From Bacteroidota bacterium (GTDB lineage Bacteria > Bacteroidota > Bacteroidia > Flavobacteriales > Weeksellaceae): a stretch of DNA of 15,205 nucleotides. Positions 1-8,900 of this stretch are shown piece after piece (the stretch's first letter is position 1; every line of letters begins with the position of its first letter). The stretch covers positions 1 to 15,205 of the forward strand of contig JAEXJU010000037.1 in assembly GCA_023448955.1 (NCBI GenBank), given 5' to 3'. The notes beneath the pieces are model-generated. The model searched no databases. It was not told the DNA's origin and saw nothing but the letters and a program-made list of their open reading frames with translations. The position numbers were made by a program, and so were the translations under genes.

Positions 1-348
1 CATATGCTCACGATTCCATCCCAGTCCTTCTGCATTTGCACTGCTAATAATATTGCTGAGAGTATAATGATAGGCAGTTGTTCCGCCAGGATTATTGGAA
101 TAGATATCCAGCAAATATGTGTTGTTACTTGCATCATAATCATAATACTTATCAATATCAGTCTGACCATAAAGAGTCTTGAGATCGTCATAATGCCAGT
201 TGTAATTCTTTGCAGATATGATGTTATGTAGCTTTGTCTTCAGTTGATATCCGGACAGACCATCCGTTCCAGAGTAGTAACCGGCTGGAATCTGAGCTAG
301 GCATAATTCAGGCAGAATAAACCACAGCAACAAGTATTTTTTCAGCAT
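1..348 (-). CDS. Secreted endonuclease I family nuclease (partial, N-terminal 116 residues)
   Basis: Reading the minus strand from the ATG at 348 gives an open frame of 116 codons that runs off the left edge of the window. It begins with a classic Sec signal peptide: MLKK, a hydrophobic core to about residue 17, and a likely cleavage after CLA (residues 16-18). The mature start is QIPAGYY followed by a GTDGLSGYQLKTKLHNII stretch. The last visible residues include GWNREHM, matching the GWNREH motif of the endonuclease I family (EndA/NucM/Bsn type), whose His belongs to the metal-dependent active site. Family members are periplasmic or extracellular non-specific nucleases, and in Bacteroidota many carry a C-terminal type IX secretion tag. 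Whether this one does cannot be seen. No convincing ribosome binding site precedes the start, as is usual in this phylum. The family is well supported; substrate preference (DNA or RNA) is unknown. Confidence 0.85.
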   Translation of the reverse strand, partial: MLKKYLLLWFILPELCLAQIPAGYYSGTDGLSGYQLKTKLHNIISAKNYNWHYDDLKTLYGQTDIDKYYDYDASNNTYLLDIYSNNPGGTTAYHYTLSNIISSANAEGLGWNREHM

Positions 349-444
349 ATTGATAATTTAAAAAATGGAGGATAAAAGTATCAATTTTTTATCAGATATT
401 ATTTATATTGTAATATTTAGCTATTAATATTTATTTACAAACAC

Positions 445-470
445 AAAAAATCCCCTTTTGAAAGGGGATT
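445..470 (-). terminator. Intrinsic terminator of the DUF349 gene
   Basis: On the minus strand, just after the DUF349 stop codon, an inverted repeat with arms 449-457 and 462-470 (AATCCCCTT / AAGGGGATT, 4-base loop) is followed by a run of Ts (the A-run at 445-450 on the plus strand). This is a textbook rho-independent terminator for minus-strand transcription. It also separates the DUF349 gene from the downstream endonuclease I gene, so the two are probably not co-transcribed. Confidence 0.88.
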
Positions 471-483
471 CAGATTTTTAAAA

Positions 484-2298
484 TCATTCTCCGGTTATAA
501 TATTATGAAGAGATACTTTCAGGTTTTCCAATTGTTCTTTCTTACTGTCAAGTTTTTCGTAAGTTTCTTTCAGCAAAGGATTATCTCGTGATGGTGAACT
601 GAAGAATGCAAGGTTATTTTCCAACTGCACCACTTCTGCTTCCAGATCAGCAATCTGATTTTTGATTTTTCTTGCTTTATCTGTCAGCTGACTTTCGGAG
701 AGATTTTCTTCTTTCAGATCAAACTCATTGATTTTATTGAGTTTCAGTTTTTCTCTCAGTGTTCTATTGAATTCTGTATTAATCGCTAATTTATCTTTCG
801 GCACTTTTCCGATAGCATTCCAGGCATTCTTAATGTTTTCGATTTTTTCAACAGAGCCTTCGTCTTCTGTAAGTTCTTTCAGCTGATCCAGCAGTGCTTT
901 TTTATTTTTATAGTTTTCTTTCCAGTTATCACCCGCAGCATTGTTTTTGTCTCTGTAGTTTTTGAAAAAAGTATTGCATGCATTCCGGAAATCATCCCAG
1001 ACTTTGTTGGCCTGGCTTCTTGGAACGTGTCCGATCTTTTTCCAGTCTTCCTGAAGTTTTTTGAACAGCGGAACAACTATTTCCCAGTCTTCAGAGTTCA
1101 TATTGTCTTCAGCTGTTTTAATAAGCTTTATTTTTTCTTCCAGATTATGAATCTGCGACCCTTTCAGATTTTTATAAAAATCATTTTTAGCAGCATTAAA
1201 ATCCCGCAAAGCTTGCTTAAAATCTGTCCAGTTTTGATTTGATATTTTTTTTGGAACAGCGCCAATTTTAAGAAAATCAGCTCTCAGGTCTTCAACTTTT
1301 TTTATAGCTTGCTGCCAGTGGGTATGATTTACATTTTCTGGGTTTGAAAGCTTTTTAAGCTCTTCGATAATCAGGTTTTTCTTATCAAGATTTTCCTGTT
1401 GGTCAGATTCCATTACAGCAATCAGCTCAGATTTTCTTTCATGGATTTTATTGGAAATCTCCTTAAACTCTTCCCAGGTCTTTTCCCTAAATTCTTCTGC
1501 CACAGGTTCAGCTTCTTCCTTCCAAAGTTTATGAAGATATTGCAGCTCGTTGAGTGCTTTCTGAACCACATTCTCATCCAGAAGTTCCTTTGCTCTCTGG
1601 ATGATATGCTGTCTTTTTTCAAGATTATGAGCAAACTCCTGCTCCAGGTATTCTTTATTGAGATCCAACATCTCATTAAACATTTTCAGATGATGGAAAT
1701 AATTATTGTTAAGATTTTTAAATTCTGATTTAGCAACCTGACCTGCATTTCCCCAGGCTTCTTTGATTTCTCTGATTGCTTTGAAAAGATTAACACCCGG
1801 CTCGGAAGAAGTATAGAGATTTTTAAGCCTTTCGATAATTGCCAAACGTTCTTCGAGATTATGATGATGTTCGGCTTCCTGCTGCTTGTGGAATTTATCC
1901 TGTTTTTCCCGGAATATATTCACCAGAGCCGAAAGTCTTGAAGATTCCGGATGATGGAATTCGAAATGTTCTTCAGGATTACCCTGTTCCAGATAATCTT
2001 GTTTTTTATCTTCAGTTTCATCTGCAATTTTATGATTAGCGTGATCCCGAAGACTGCTGAATCGTCTGGAAAATGATGAAGCATCATCTTTATTAACAAT
2101 TTTTTCCATTTCATCCAGCGTTTCTTTGACAGAAAGCTGTGAAAAATCTTCTTCTGTAATTTCGGTTTCAGGCTTTTCGGTTTCTGATTCTGACTCTGAA
2201 TGCAATGTTTCGGTCTTTCCTTCTACAGGCTGATTTTCAGCAGAATTGGTTTCCGGGTTTGCATTTTCATTCTCAGGATTTTCGTTTTCGATACTCAT
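484..2298 (-). CDS. DUF349 domain-containing protein, five repeats
   Basis: A 604-residue soluble, highly charged protein. The frame is open upstream to a TTG at 2325, but the ATG at 2298 (MSIENEN) is the more natural start. Residues 1-115 are acidic, low-complexity and presumably disordered. Five DUF349-type helical repeats follow, with conserved Trp and an IGxVP-type turn: roughly 170-217, 246-293, 328-378 (KIGAVPK), 405-450 (KKIGHVPR) and 484-522 (AIGKVPK). The C-terminal part, about 540-602, is predicted coiled coil. No enzyme motif, signal peptide or membrane segment is present. The molecular function of DUF349 proteins is unknown to me; in flavobacteria they are widespread single-copy genes, so a general cellular role is likely. 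The gene diverges from queA across a 237-base spacer and ends at a strong terminator. Confidence 0.85.
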   Translation of the reverse strand: MSIENENPENENANPETNSAENQPVEGKTETLHSESESETEKPETEITEEDFSQLSVKETLDEMEKIVNKDDASSFSRRFSSLRDHANHKIADETEDKKQDYLEQGNPEEHFEFHHPESSRLSALVNIFREKQDKFHKQQEAEHHHNLEERLAIIERLKNLYTSSEPGVNLFKAIREIKEAWGNAGQVAKSEFKNLNNNYFHHLKMFNEMLDLNKEYLEQEFAHNLEKRQHIIQRAKELLDENVVQKALNELQYLHKLWKEEAEPVAEEFREKTWEEFKEISNKIHERKSELIAVMESDQQENLDKKNLIIEELKKLSNPENVNHTHWQQAIKKVEDLRADFLKIGAVPKKISNQNWTDFKQALRDFNAAKNDFYKNLKGSQIHNLEEKIKLIKTAEDNMNSEDWEIVVPLFKKLQEDWKKIGHVPRSQANKVWDDFRNACNTFFKNYRDKNNAAGDNWKENYKNKKALLDQLKELTEDEGSVEKIENIKNAWNAIGKVPKDKLAINTEFNRTLREKLKLNKINEFDLKEENLSESQLTDKARKIKNQIADLEAEVVQLENNLAFFSSPSRDNPLLKETYEKLDSKKEQLENLKVSLHNIITGE

Positions 2299-2337
2299 AA
2301 CAAAGCAAATTAATTGACAAAACAACTTTTAATTGCA

Positions 2338-2369
2338 CTAATTTAATTGTTTTTAATAGAAAAAACCAA
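2338..2369 (-). promoter_or_regulatory. Possible promoter of the DUF349 gene
   Basis: On the minus strand a TTG (2367-2369) lies 21 bases upstream of TAAATTAG (2338-2345), a 7-of-8 match to the Bacteroidota -7 consensus TAnnTTTG. The spacing is right, but the box is imperfect in an AT-rich region, so this is tentative. It would give a leader of roughly 30 bases. Confidence 0.3.
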
Positions 2370-2446
2370 ATCTGATAAATAATTTCTAAAAAAAATTGAC
2401 AAATTGATTCTCATTCCAGATATCTTTTCTAAATATTGATATTTAC

Positions 2447-2477
2447 TTGACAATCGCTTTCTGATATCGTATCTTTG
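2447..2477 (+). promoter_or_regulatory. queA promoter (flavobacterial sigma-A type)
   Basis: A -33 element TTGACA (2447-2452) is followed by a perfect TAnnTTTG -7 element, TATCTTTG (2470-2477). There are 20 bases between TTG and TA, the spacing expected for Bacteroidota promoters. Transcription would start near 2484, giving a leader of about 50 bases before the queA ATG. No Shine-Dalgarno sequence is evident in that leader. Confidence 0.8.
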
Positions 2478-2535
2478 CACCTCGAAAATTTTTAACTGCG
2501 GGTTATCCTGCAAAAAAGTAAAATCCGTAAATTTT

Positions 2536-3585
2536 ATGAAAACATCTGATTTTAATTTCAATCTGCCGCCTGAACTATTGGCAGAACATCCATCAGAAAA
2601 CCGCGACGAAGCAAGATTAATGGTTCTGGACAGAAAAACAGAAACCATTGAGCACCGTTTATTCAAAGATGTTATTGATTATTTTGATGAAAAAGACCTT
2701 TTCATTTTTAACAATACAAAAGTTTTTCCTGCAAGATTATATGGCAACAAGGAAAAAACCGGAGCAAAGATAGAAGTATTCCTTTTAAGAGAGCTGGATG
2801 CGGAAACCCGCGTCTGGGATGTACTTGTAGATCCTGCGAGAAAAATCAGAATCGGGAATAAGCTTTTCTTTACAGAAGATGAGTCTTTGGTTGCCGAAGT
2901 GATTGATAATACAACATCCAGAGGAAGAACTCTTAGATTTTTATTCGATGGTTCTTACGAAGAATTCCGCGCAAAACTGACGGAACTTGGAGAAACACCA
3001 CTTCCAAAATATATTAAAAGAGAAGTAGAACCGGAAGATGCGGAAAGATACCAGACAATCTATGCAAAAGTAGAAGGTGCTGTTGCAGCGCCAACTGCTG
3101 GTTTGCACTTCTCAAAACATCTGATGAAAAGACTTGAGATCAAAGGGATCGATTTTGCAGAGATCACCCTTCACGTTGGTCTTGGTACATTCAACCCGAT
3201 TGAAGTGGAAGATCTTTCCAAGCATAAAATGGAATCCGAAGAAGCTATCATTGATGAGAAAAATGCTGAGATCATCAACAGAGCTGTAGAAGAAGGACGC
3301 AGAGTTTGCGCTGTGGGAACAACCACAATGAGAGCTCTTGAGACATCTGTTTCTTCTAATAAAAAGATATCGGCTTACAGGGGCTGGACGAACAAGTTCA
3401 TTTATCCGCCACACGATTTTGGTGTTGCGAATGCAATGATTACCAACTTCCACACGCCGAAGTCTACTCTTATTATGATGATTGCTGCTTTTGCCAATAA
3501 AGATTTCATCATGAGAGCTTACGAAGAAGCTGTAAAGGAAAAATATAAATTTTATTCTTACGGAGATGCAATGCTGATTCTTTAG
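2536..3585 (+). CDS. queA: S-adenosylmethionine:tRNA ribosyltransferase-isomerase QueA
   Basis: A full-length 349-residue QueA. The enzyme transfers and isomerises the ribosyl part of S-adenosylmethionine onto preQ1 at position 34 of tRNAs with a GUN anticodon, giving epoxyqueuosine, the penultimate step of queuosine synthesis. Visible family landmarks are PPELLAEHP at residues 11-19, IFNNTKVFPARL (57-68), LVDPARK (97-103), the signature EGAVAAPTAGLHF (180-192), HVGLGTF (213-219), VGTTTMRALE (260-269), TNFHTPKSTL (303-312) and the C-terminal YSYGDAM. No cofactor domain is missing and the length is normal. The gene has its own promoter and a terminator close behind, so it is probably monocistronic. 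No other queuosine gene is in the window. Confidence 0.97.
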   Translation: MKTSDFNFNLPPELLAEHPSENRDEARLMVLDRKTETIEHRLFKDVIDYFDEKDLFIFNNTKVFPARLYGNKEKTGAKIEVFLLRELDAETRVWDVLVDPARKIRIGNKLFFTEDESLVAEVIDNTTSRGRTLRFLFDGSYEEFRAKLTELGETPLPKYIKREVEPEDAERYQTIYAKVEGAVAAPTAGLHFSKHLMKRLEIKGIDFAEITLHVGLGTFNPIEVEDLSKHKMESEEAIIDEKNAEIINRAVEEGRRVCAVGTTTMRALETSVSSNKKISAYRGWTNKFIYPPHDFGVANAMITNFHTPKSTLIMMIAAFANKDFIMRAYEEAVKEKYKFYSYGDAMLIL

Positions 3586-3601
3586 GATTTACATAAACTT
3601 T

Positions 3602-3639
3602 AAAAAAAATGCACAACTTTAAAAGTTGTGCATTTTTTT
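3602..3639. terminator. Bidirectional terminator between queA and the DUF389 gene
   Basis: A 12-base-pair perfect inverted repeat (ATGCACAACTTT at 3609-3620 and AAAGTTGTGCAT at 3622-3633) is flanked by an A-run (3602-3609) and a T-run (3633-3639). It therefore works as an intrinsic terminator for both queA and the converging DUF389 gene. The T-run reaches into the DUF389 stop codon (3638-3640), so that gene ends essentially at the hairpin. Confidence 0.9.
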
Positions 3640-4930
3640 ATTTATCACTGCCATTTTTAATTAAAGTCAAATTTTTGGCTTTCATTTTATTTTCCAACCA
3701 AAGTCTTAGTCTGTTTTCATCAATATTTTTATCTGATTTATAAATAAGATAACTCTTCAAAGTCACAGAATCTTTTGTTACAAAATCCTGCATTTTCCCG
3801 AAAGCTACATTCTGGATATCAGGAAATAAAATTTTGATTTCTGACACCAGTTCCGGATTACTGATTTGATACTCGCTGAGGGCAGTCTGAAGCTCATTAA
3901 TTTTCAAATCCTTTTCGGAGATATTGGTGTTCTGCAAATTGATTTCTTTCAAAATTTCCGATTTGATATCAGAAGCATCTTGCTTGATAATTAATTCGGT
4001 ATTACTTAACCCGAAAATTTCCAGATCCTTATTCAATCTTTTTAATGTTAAACTGTCAAATTTCTGAGAAAGGAAAGCGAGTTCAATCTTTCTGGGATTA
4101 CTGTTATAGCTTAACTTTTTATAAATCATCGTGTAGCCTTTATCTGTAAACTCAGAAGAAATATACCTTTCTACATTTTCAGAAAACTTTTTCTGATTCA
4201 ACAGATTATAAGCCAGATAAAAACTTGGAATTATCATCACTAATATCAAAAAAGAAATACCATATTTGATCCGTCTTTCATATATCTTATTGGTCCATTT
4301 TACAGGTTGATAATTCAGAAACTTGATGATAAAAAATGTAGAAATACAGATAAAAAAACAATTGATGATATAAAGATAAAATGCACCTGCAAAAAACGTA
4401 AAATTAAAAGTTGCAAGACCAAATCCCGCTGTGCAAAGTGGCGGCATAAGTGCCGTGGCAATCGCAACACCAGGAATTGGATTTCCTTTTTCGACTCTCG
4501 TGATCGAAATGGCGCCAACAATCCCGCCGAAGAAAGCTATCAGAACATCATAAATATTCGGCGATGTTCTAGCTAAAAGTTCGGACTGCACTTCCTTAAA
4601 TGGACTGATATAAAAGTAGATTGCCGAAACTGACAAGCTCACAACCGTAGCAATCAACAGGTTTTTTCCCGATTTTTTAAGCAATACGAAGTCGTAAGTT
4701 GCCAAAGCAAAACCTGCGCCCACGATAGGTCCCATTAAAGGGGAAATCAACATCGCTCCAATAATAACAGCAGTAGAATTGACATTCAGACCAACCGAAG
4801 CTATCAGTATTGCACAAGCCAAAATCCACAGAGAAGCGCCTCTGAAAGAGATATTGGCTATGACATTTTCCAATACTTTTTTAGGTTCTTCTTCTCCAAT
4901 ATGAAGATTAAAAAAATCTGTAAGTTTCAT
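3638..4930 (-). CDS. DUF389 domain-containing inner-membrane protein
   Basis: A 430-residue protein with an N-terminal membrane core and a soluble C-terminal half. Hydrophobic segments fall at about residues 33-50, 52-76, 89-109, 127-144, 152-175, 177-205 and 222-242. The core carries the hallmark of the DUF389 family, a glycine/proline-rich stretch NSTAVIIGAMLISPLMGPI (51-69), plus an internal echo, GVAIATALMPPLCTAG (154-169). This suggests two related half-units. Residues 250-430 are hydrophilic, mixed alpha/beta, and probably cytoplasmic or periplasmic regulatory sequence. The family is widespread in bacteria without an agreed function; a transport role is plausible from topology but not shown. 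The start ATG at 4930 leaves 94 bases to the divergent lipoprotein gene. No clear promoter consensus is visible upstream. Confidence 0.88.
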   Translation of the reverse strand: MKLTDFFNLHIGEEEPKKVLENVIANISFRGASLWILACAILIASVGLNVNSTAVIIGAMLISPLMGPIVGAGFALATYDFVLLKKSGKNLLIATVVSLSVSAIYFYISPFKEVQSELLARTSPNIYDVLIAFFGGIVGAISITRVEKGNPIPGVAIATALMPPLCTAGFGLATFNFTFFAGAFYLYIINCFFICISTFFIIKFLNYQPVKWTNKIYERRIKYGISFLILVMIIPSFYLAYNLLNQKKFSENVERYISSEFTDKGYTMIYKKLSYNSNPRKIELAFLSQKFDSLTLKRLNKDLEIFGLSNTELIIKQDASDIKSEILKEINLQNTNISEKDLKINELQTALSEYQISNPELVSEIKILFPDIQNVAFGKMQDFVTKDSVTLKSYLIYKSDKNIDENRLRLWLENKMKAKNLTLIKNGSDK

Positions 4931-5024
4931 TTTCTAAAATTTCAATTAAAATAAGAAAAAACTGGCAAATAAATATTAATCAGTATTCCAATGATGATTC
5001 TGCAATTTTTTGTAATTTCAACCT

Positions 5025-5885
5025 ATGAAAGCATTTTCTTTTTTAGCATTGTTATCTATTACATTTTCTTGTTCGCAAACGCAGGAAAATTTCTCTACCA
5101 TTTGCGTCTTACCGAATCAGATAAAAGAAGCTTCGGCTTGTGAAATATCAAATGTATCACCATTAATATGGACCATTGAGGATAATCATAATGACAACAT
5201 TCTTTTTGGTTTCAATGAAAAAGGCGAACTGCAAAAGAAAATCAGAATCAAAAATGTTGAAAATAATGATTGGGAAGATCTCACTTCTGATGACCAGGGT
5301 AATATATACATCGGTGATTTTGGCAATAATGATAATGACAGAGAAAATCTGGCGATTTATAAAATAAAAGCTGAAGATCTTAATAAAGATGAAACAGAAG
5401 CGGAATCTGTAGTTCAATTTTATTATCCCGAACAAACCGAATTTCCTCCCAAGAAAAAAGACCGGATTTTTGATGTGGAATCTTTCTTGATCTTAAACGA
5501 TAAGTTTTATCTTTTTACTAAAAACAGAAGCTCAAAATTTGACGGGACAACGGTTCTCTATGAAGTCGAAAATAATTCAAAACAAAAATTACCTGCAAAG
5601 AAACTAGGAAGCTTTGTGACTTGTGAGCAATTTAACCATTGTGCTGTGACAAGCGCAGACATAAGCCCGGATAAAAGTAAAGTCGCCATCTTGAGTTCCG
5701 ACAAAGTCTGGATTTTTACCAACTGGAAAGGTAATAATTTCTTTTCCGGAAATGTCGAAAAGATCGAACTCAATCATCATACCCAGAAAGAAGGACTTTG
5801 TTTCAAAGATAATCACACGCTGTTAATGACTGATGAAGGCAACAAAACACACACCGGAAATCTGTATCAGTTGAAGTTAAAATAG
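5025..5885 (+). CDS. Lipoprotein with predicted beta-propeller fold
   Basis: A 286-residue protein beginning with a short lipoprotein signal peptide: MKAFSFLALLSITFS then Cys16, so probable lipid attachment and an envelope location. I do not recognise a named family with certainty. The sequence alternates short beta-strands with acidic turns: WTIEDNHND (49-57), DWEDLTSDDQGNIYIGD (82-98), DRIFDVESF (146-154), TSADISPDKSKVAIL (209-223) and KEGLCF (255-260). This pattern resembles six-bladed propellers of the SMP-30/NHL or esterase-like phytase kind, where conserved Glu and Asp from each blade line a central metal site. Enzymatic activity is therefore possible but unproven. It diverges from the DUF389 gene and converges with the phosphatase-barrel gene, with only 27 bases between the two 3' ends. 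Confidence 0.7.
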   Translation: MKAFSFLALLSITFSCSQTQENFSTICVLPNQIKEASACEISNVSPLIWTIEDNHNDNILFGFNEKGELQKKIRIKNVENNDWEDLTSDDQGNIYIGDFGNNDNDRENLAIYKIKAEDLNKDETEAESVVQFYYPEQTEFPPKKKDRIFDVESFLILNDKFYLFTKNRSSKFDGTTVLYEVENNSKQKLPAKKLGSFVTCEQFNHCAVTSADISPDKSKVAILSSDKVWIFTNWKGNNFFSGNVEKIELNHHTQKEGLCFKDNHTLLMTDEGNKTHTGNLYQLKLK

Positions 5886-5912
5886 ATCCGAGAGTGAGAA
5901 TTTGGGATCATT

Positions 5913-8900
5913 TTAAAATGTTCCGCCCAGACTCAGCACCACTCTTCCTCCATCGACAGATTGAAAATATGATGCATTGAATGACACAACATCCATCATA
6001 TTAAGCCAAAGACCACCGCCATAAGCGTTATGCCATTTATCAGAAATCTCGCCGGGATTCCAAACTCTCCCGATGTCAAAACCTCCGAAAACACCATAAC
6101 CAACAGGCAAAAACGAATTTTTCAGTTTACCTATATCGTAACGAAGATCGGTAGATTGATAAAACGAGTTTTTTCCGTAAAACCTGTTAAACCTGAATCC
6201 GCGAAGATCTTTATTCCCGCCCAGGGTAGACATCTGGTAAAATTCATAATCATTGCTAAGCAACCACTTTGCCTTTGCATAAGAAGACCAGATCAGTTTT
6301 TTATCATTGGTTAAATAGTGCATAAAACCAAGGCCTGTTTCCAGATAGGGCAATTGTCTTTCTGAATTGTTTAGATTGATTTTCCAGCCGGAAGTAATGT
6401 CTAATTTCATTCCCAGTTTTGGATTGGCTTTGCTGTCGTAATTTTCGTACACAAACTTCAGTTCTGGACTAGCGAATTGTTTTGTGTCAAAAACATCAGG
6501 ATTTACAACACCTAGAACTGAAACGAAACGGTTTTCTGTTCTGTCTATCTTCAAAGCTTCATAGTTCAACTTTGCCGAAAACATCACCGCATTTTTACCC
6601 CAATTCACAGACGGCGAAATACCCAGCTCTTTTGCTCTTACATTATTAAAATTTTCTCCGAAACTATCGCCCGGATTAACCGTTTCATTTCCTATTCCAT
6701 AAAAATTACGAATATAATGGGAGCTGGTAATCCTCGCATCCAAACCATAGAACCAATGTCCGGTAAGTCTGGGAAAAATCCCCTGATAAGCGACTTCATA
6801 ACCTTTGGTTCCGGTAAAATAATTCGTTTTTACAATATGCTTATGTGAAAAAGGATTCTGAATAAAATTATTGACTGTAAAGGTCTGGCTAAAACCGATC
6901 ATTATCTCATCATCCGGGTTAAAACCGGCAGTCAGCGTATTAGAATAGACACTGTATTTCGGGCGTTTGTAATTGTATTGATTGACATCATAATCATCTG
7001 TGAGTGTGACTAGTGCGTTACCAGATTTTTCAAGATTATTTTTCTTTGTTTTGTAATCATAAATATGGATTCCTCTACCTTTTTCTACCTGGTAATGATC
7101 ATTGTCCAGACCGCCAAACAAGCGTATTTTGATGTTATCTCCTTTGTTCCCTTGAACGATAAAAATATCATCATCTGAAAGTCCGTAGATCCAGATTTCT
7201 TTGGTCAATTTTTTAGAATATATTTGGGATGAAATCAATTCTTCTCCAGCTTTTTTTATACGATAAATTTTCACTTCAGTCTCACCATTTGAAAGTCGGG
7301 CAATGAGGAATTTATCTTTTTTATTCGTTCCCAGCAGCAAAACTCGCTTGTTTAGAAAATTATAATAATCCTTCGCATAAATCTGAAGATCATTTTTACG
7401 AATCAGCAATTTTCTGATGAGATCTTCTGATGTTTTATCCTGAACTTCTTTTGGCAGATTTTCAAAAGCTTTTCTTATTGTATTTTCATCCAGATTATCC
7501 TGAATAAATTTGGCTTCTTCCAGCCAGATTTTCTGATCAGAATTTTTGGTAAAAGCAAGATCCAGCGGATAAGGCTCACGGTTAAACCATTTGATATTTT
7601 TGATTTTTTCATCAAATGTTTGCATATGCTTCAGCTCCGGGAATCCCATAAGGTAAGACGTTATAACGCCGTCATACTTTGTGAAAGCCTGATCTCTGTC
7701 TTTTGGAATCGGACTGTAAACGACATTTCCGTTATCTTTACTTTGCTCAAATTTCCATTGGTCTTGATGCCTGTCCCAGTCACCAATCAGCATATCGAAA
7801 AGGCGTGCTCTAATCCAGAGTTTTTCATTCATCTTGTATTTTTCATCCTTGGCAAGATTGGCAATTACTTCATCCGTACCGATGACTTTATTAGGATTTT
7901 CTTCGGTTTCTTCAGGTTTTTGTTCCAGGTAGTACAACTCGTTACCAAAATTTCTGTTAAAAGATTTTAATGCCTTCTGTTTAGGAATGAAAAAAAGTTC
8001 AGGATTGGTATTCCGTATTCCTATTTTGTCTGCCATATTGCCAATTACCAATGGTGTGTAAGGATGTGAAGTGGTGTAAAAATCCAGAAGAAAACGATCT
8101 GCAAAACTGTCAGAAAAATCATTGATAACATATTGATCTTTAAAAGCTACAGATTGCAGAAAACGAACGCCACTCTTCTTCAGTGCACGCATCACATATT
8201 GATTACCGTTTTGGGTTTCAAGGCGTAATGATTTTGTCTGATGTCCGCCGCCGGCTCTGGAAGGATTAACACCTCCGAAAAGAGTGTCCAGATCTACATT
8301 TGTTGCTTCAACTTTTTTTGAATAGTAGGTTCTGTAATGTTTTCCCCATAAAAACTCATACAATTTACTTTTTTTGGTCATCGAGGAATCATAAACAGAA
8401 GCCTTAGTTTCTTTTTGGAAACTATTATTAGTAAAAGTTGAGCCTTCAACCTCTTTTTCCAAAAGCTTTTTTCTGAAAAGTAATTCTGATTTATCGGGAT
8501 TCAGATTATAAAAATTGACTTCCGCATCGCCATTATTTGTGATTTTAAGTTCGGCATAACCATTCTTTCCGTAAGAAAAATCATTTTTTCCGATTGCTTT
8601 TGCAGATTCCGTTTTCGAACCGGCACCACTTATAATCTGTTTAATTCCTTCTTGCTCGATATACTGAAGATTATGATCGTGCCCGGAAACTACAATCACA
8701 TTACCTCGTGCTGCAATAAGAGTTTTCAGCCTGTTAGCCAGATTTTTATAGTTCTGATTACTGATATCCTGATGTGTGATTCCTCCAGTTGCTCTTGTTA
8801 AATTGATGATTGAACCCAAAACAGGCAAAGGAAATTTGTTTTCCAGTGGAAAAATCTGCTTTTCCCAGGAATATTTTCCACCGTGAGAACCATTCGTTAT

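Noticed and set aside
4..231. Plus-strand open frame at the left edge
   Set aside because: It lies antisense to the endonuclease I gene, whose signal peptide and GWNREH motif are unmistakable. The plus-strand translation has no family features.
2478..2535. Possible preQ1 riboswitch in the queA leader
   Set aside because: The leader is only about 50 bases. I found no C-rich loop with a pairing A-rich tail of the preQ1-I type, nor a stable stem that would sequester the start. The leader looks unstructured and AT-rich.
4931..5024. Promoter boxes in the divergent spacer between the DUF389 and lipoprotein genes
   Set aside because: The best minus-strand box (TTTATTTG) has one mismatch and a -33 spacing of 15 bases, and the plus-strand candidates are simple T-runs. 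They do not stand out from the AT-rich background.
5886..5912. Hairpin GATCC/GGATC between the lipoprotein and phosphatase genes as a terminator
   Set aside because: It has only 5 base pairs with a 15-base loop and no T-run in the right position on either strand, too weak to call.
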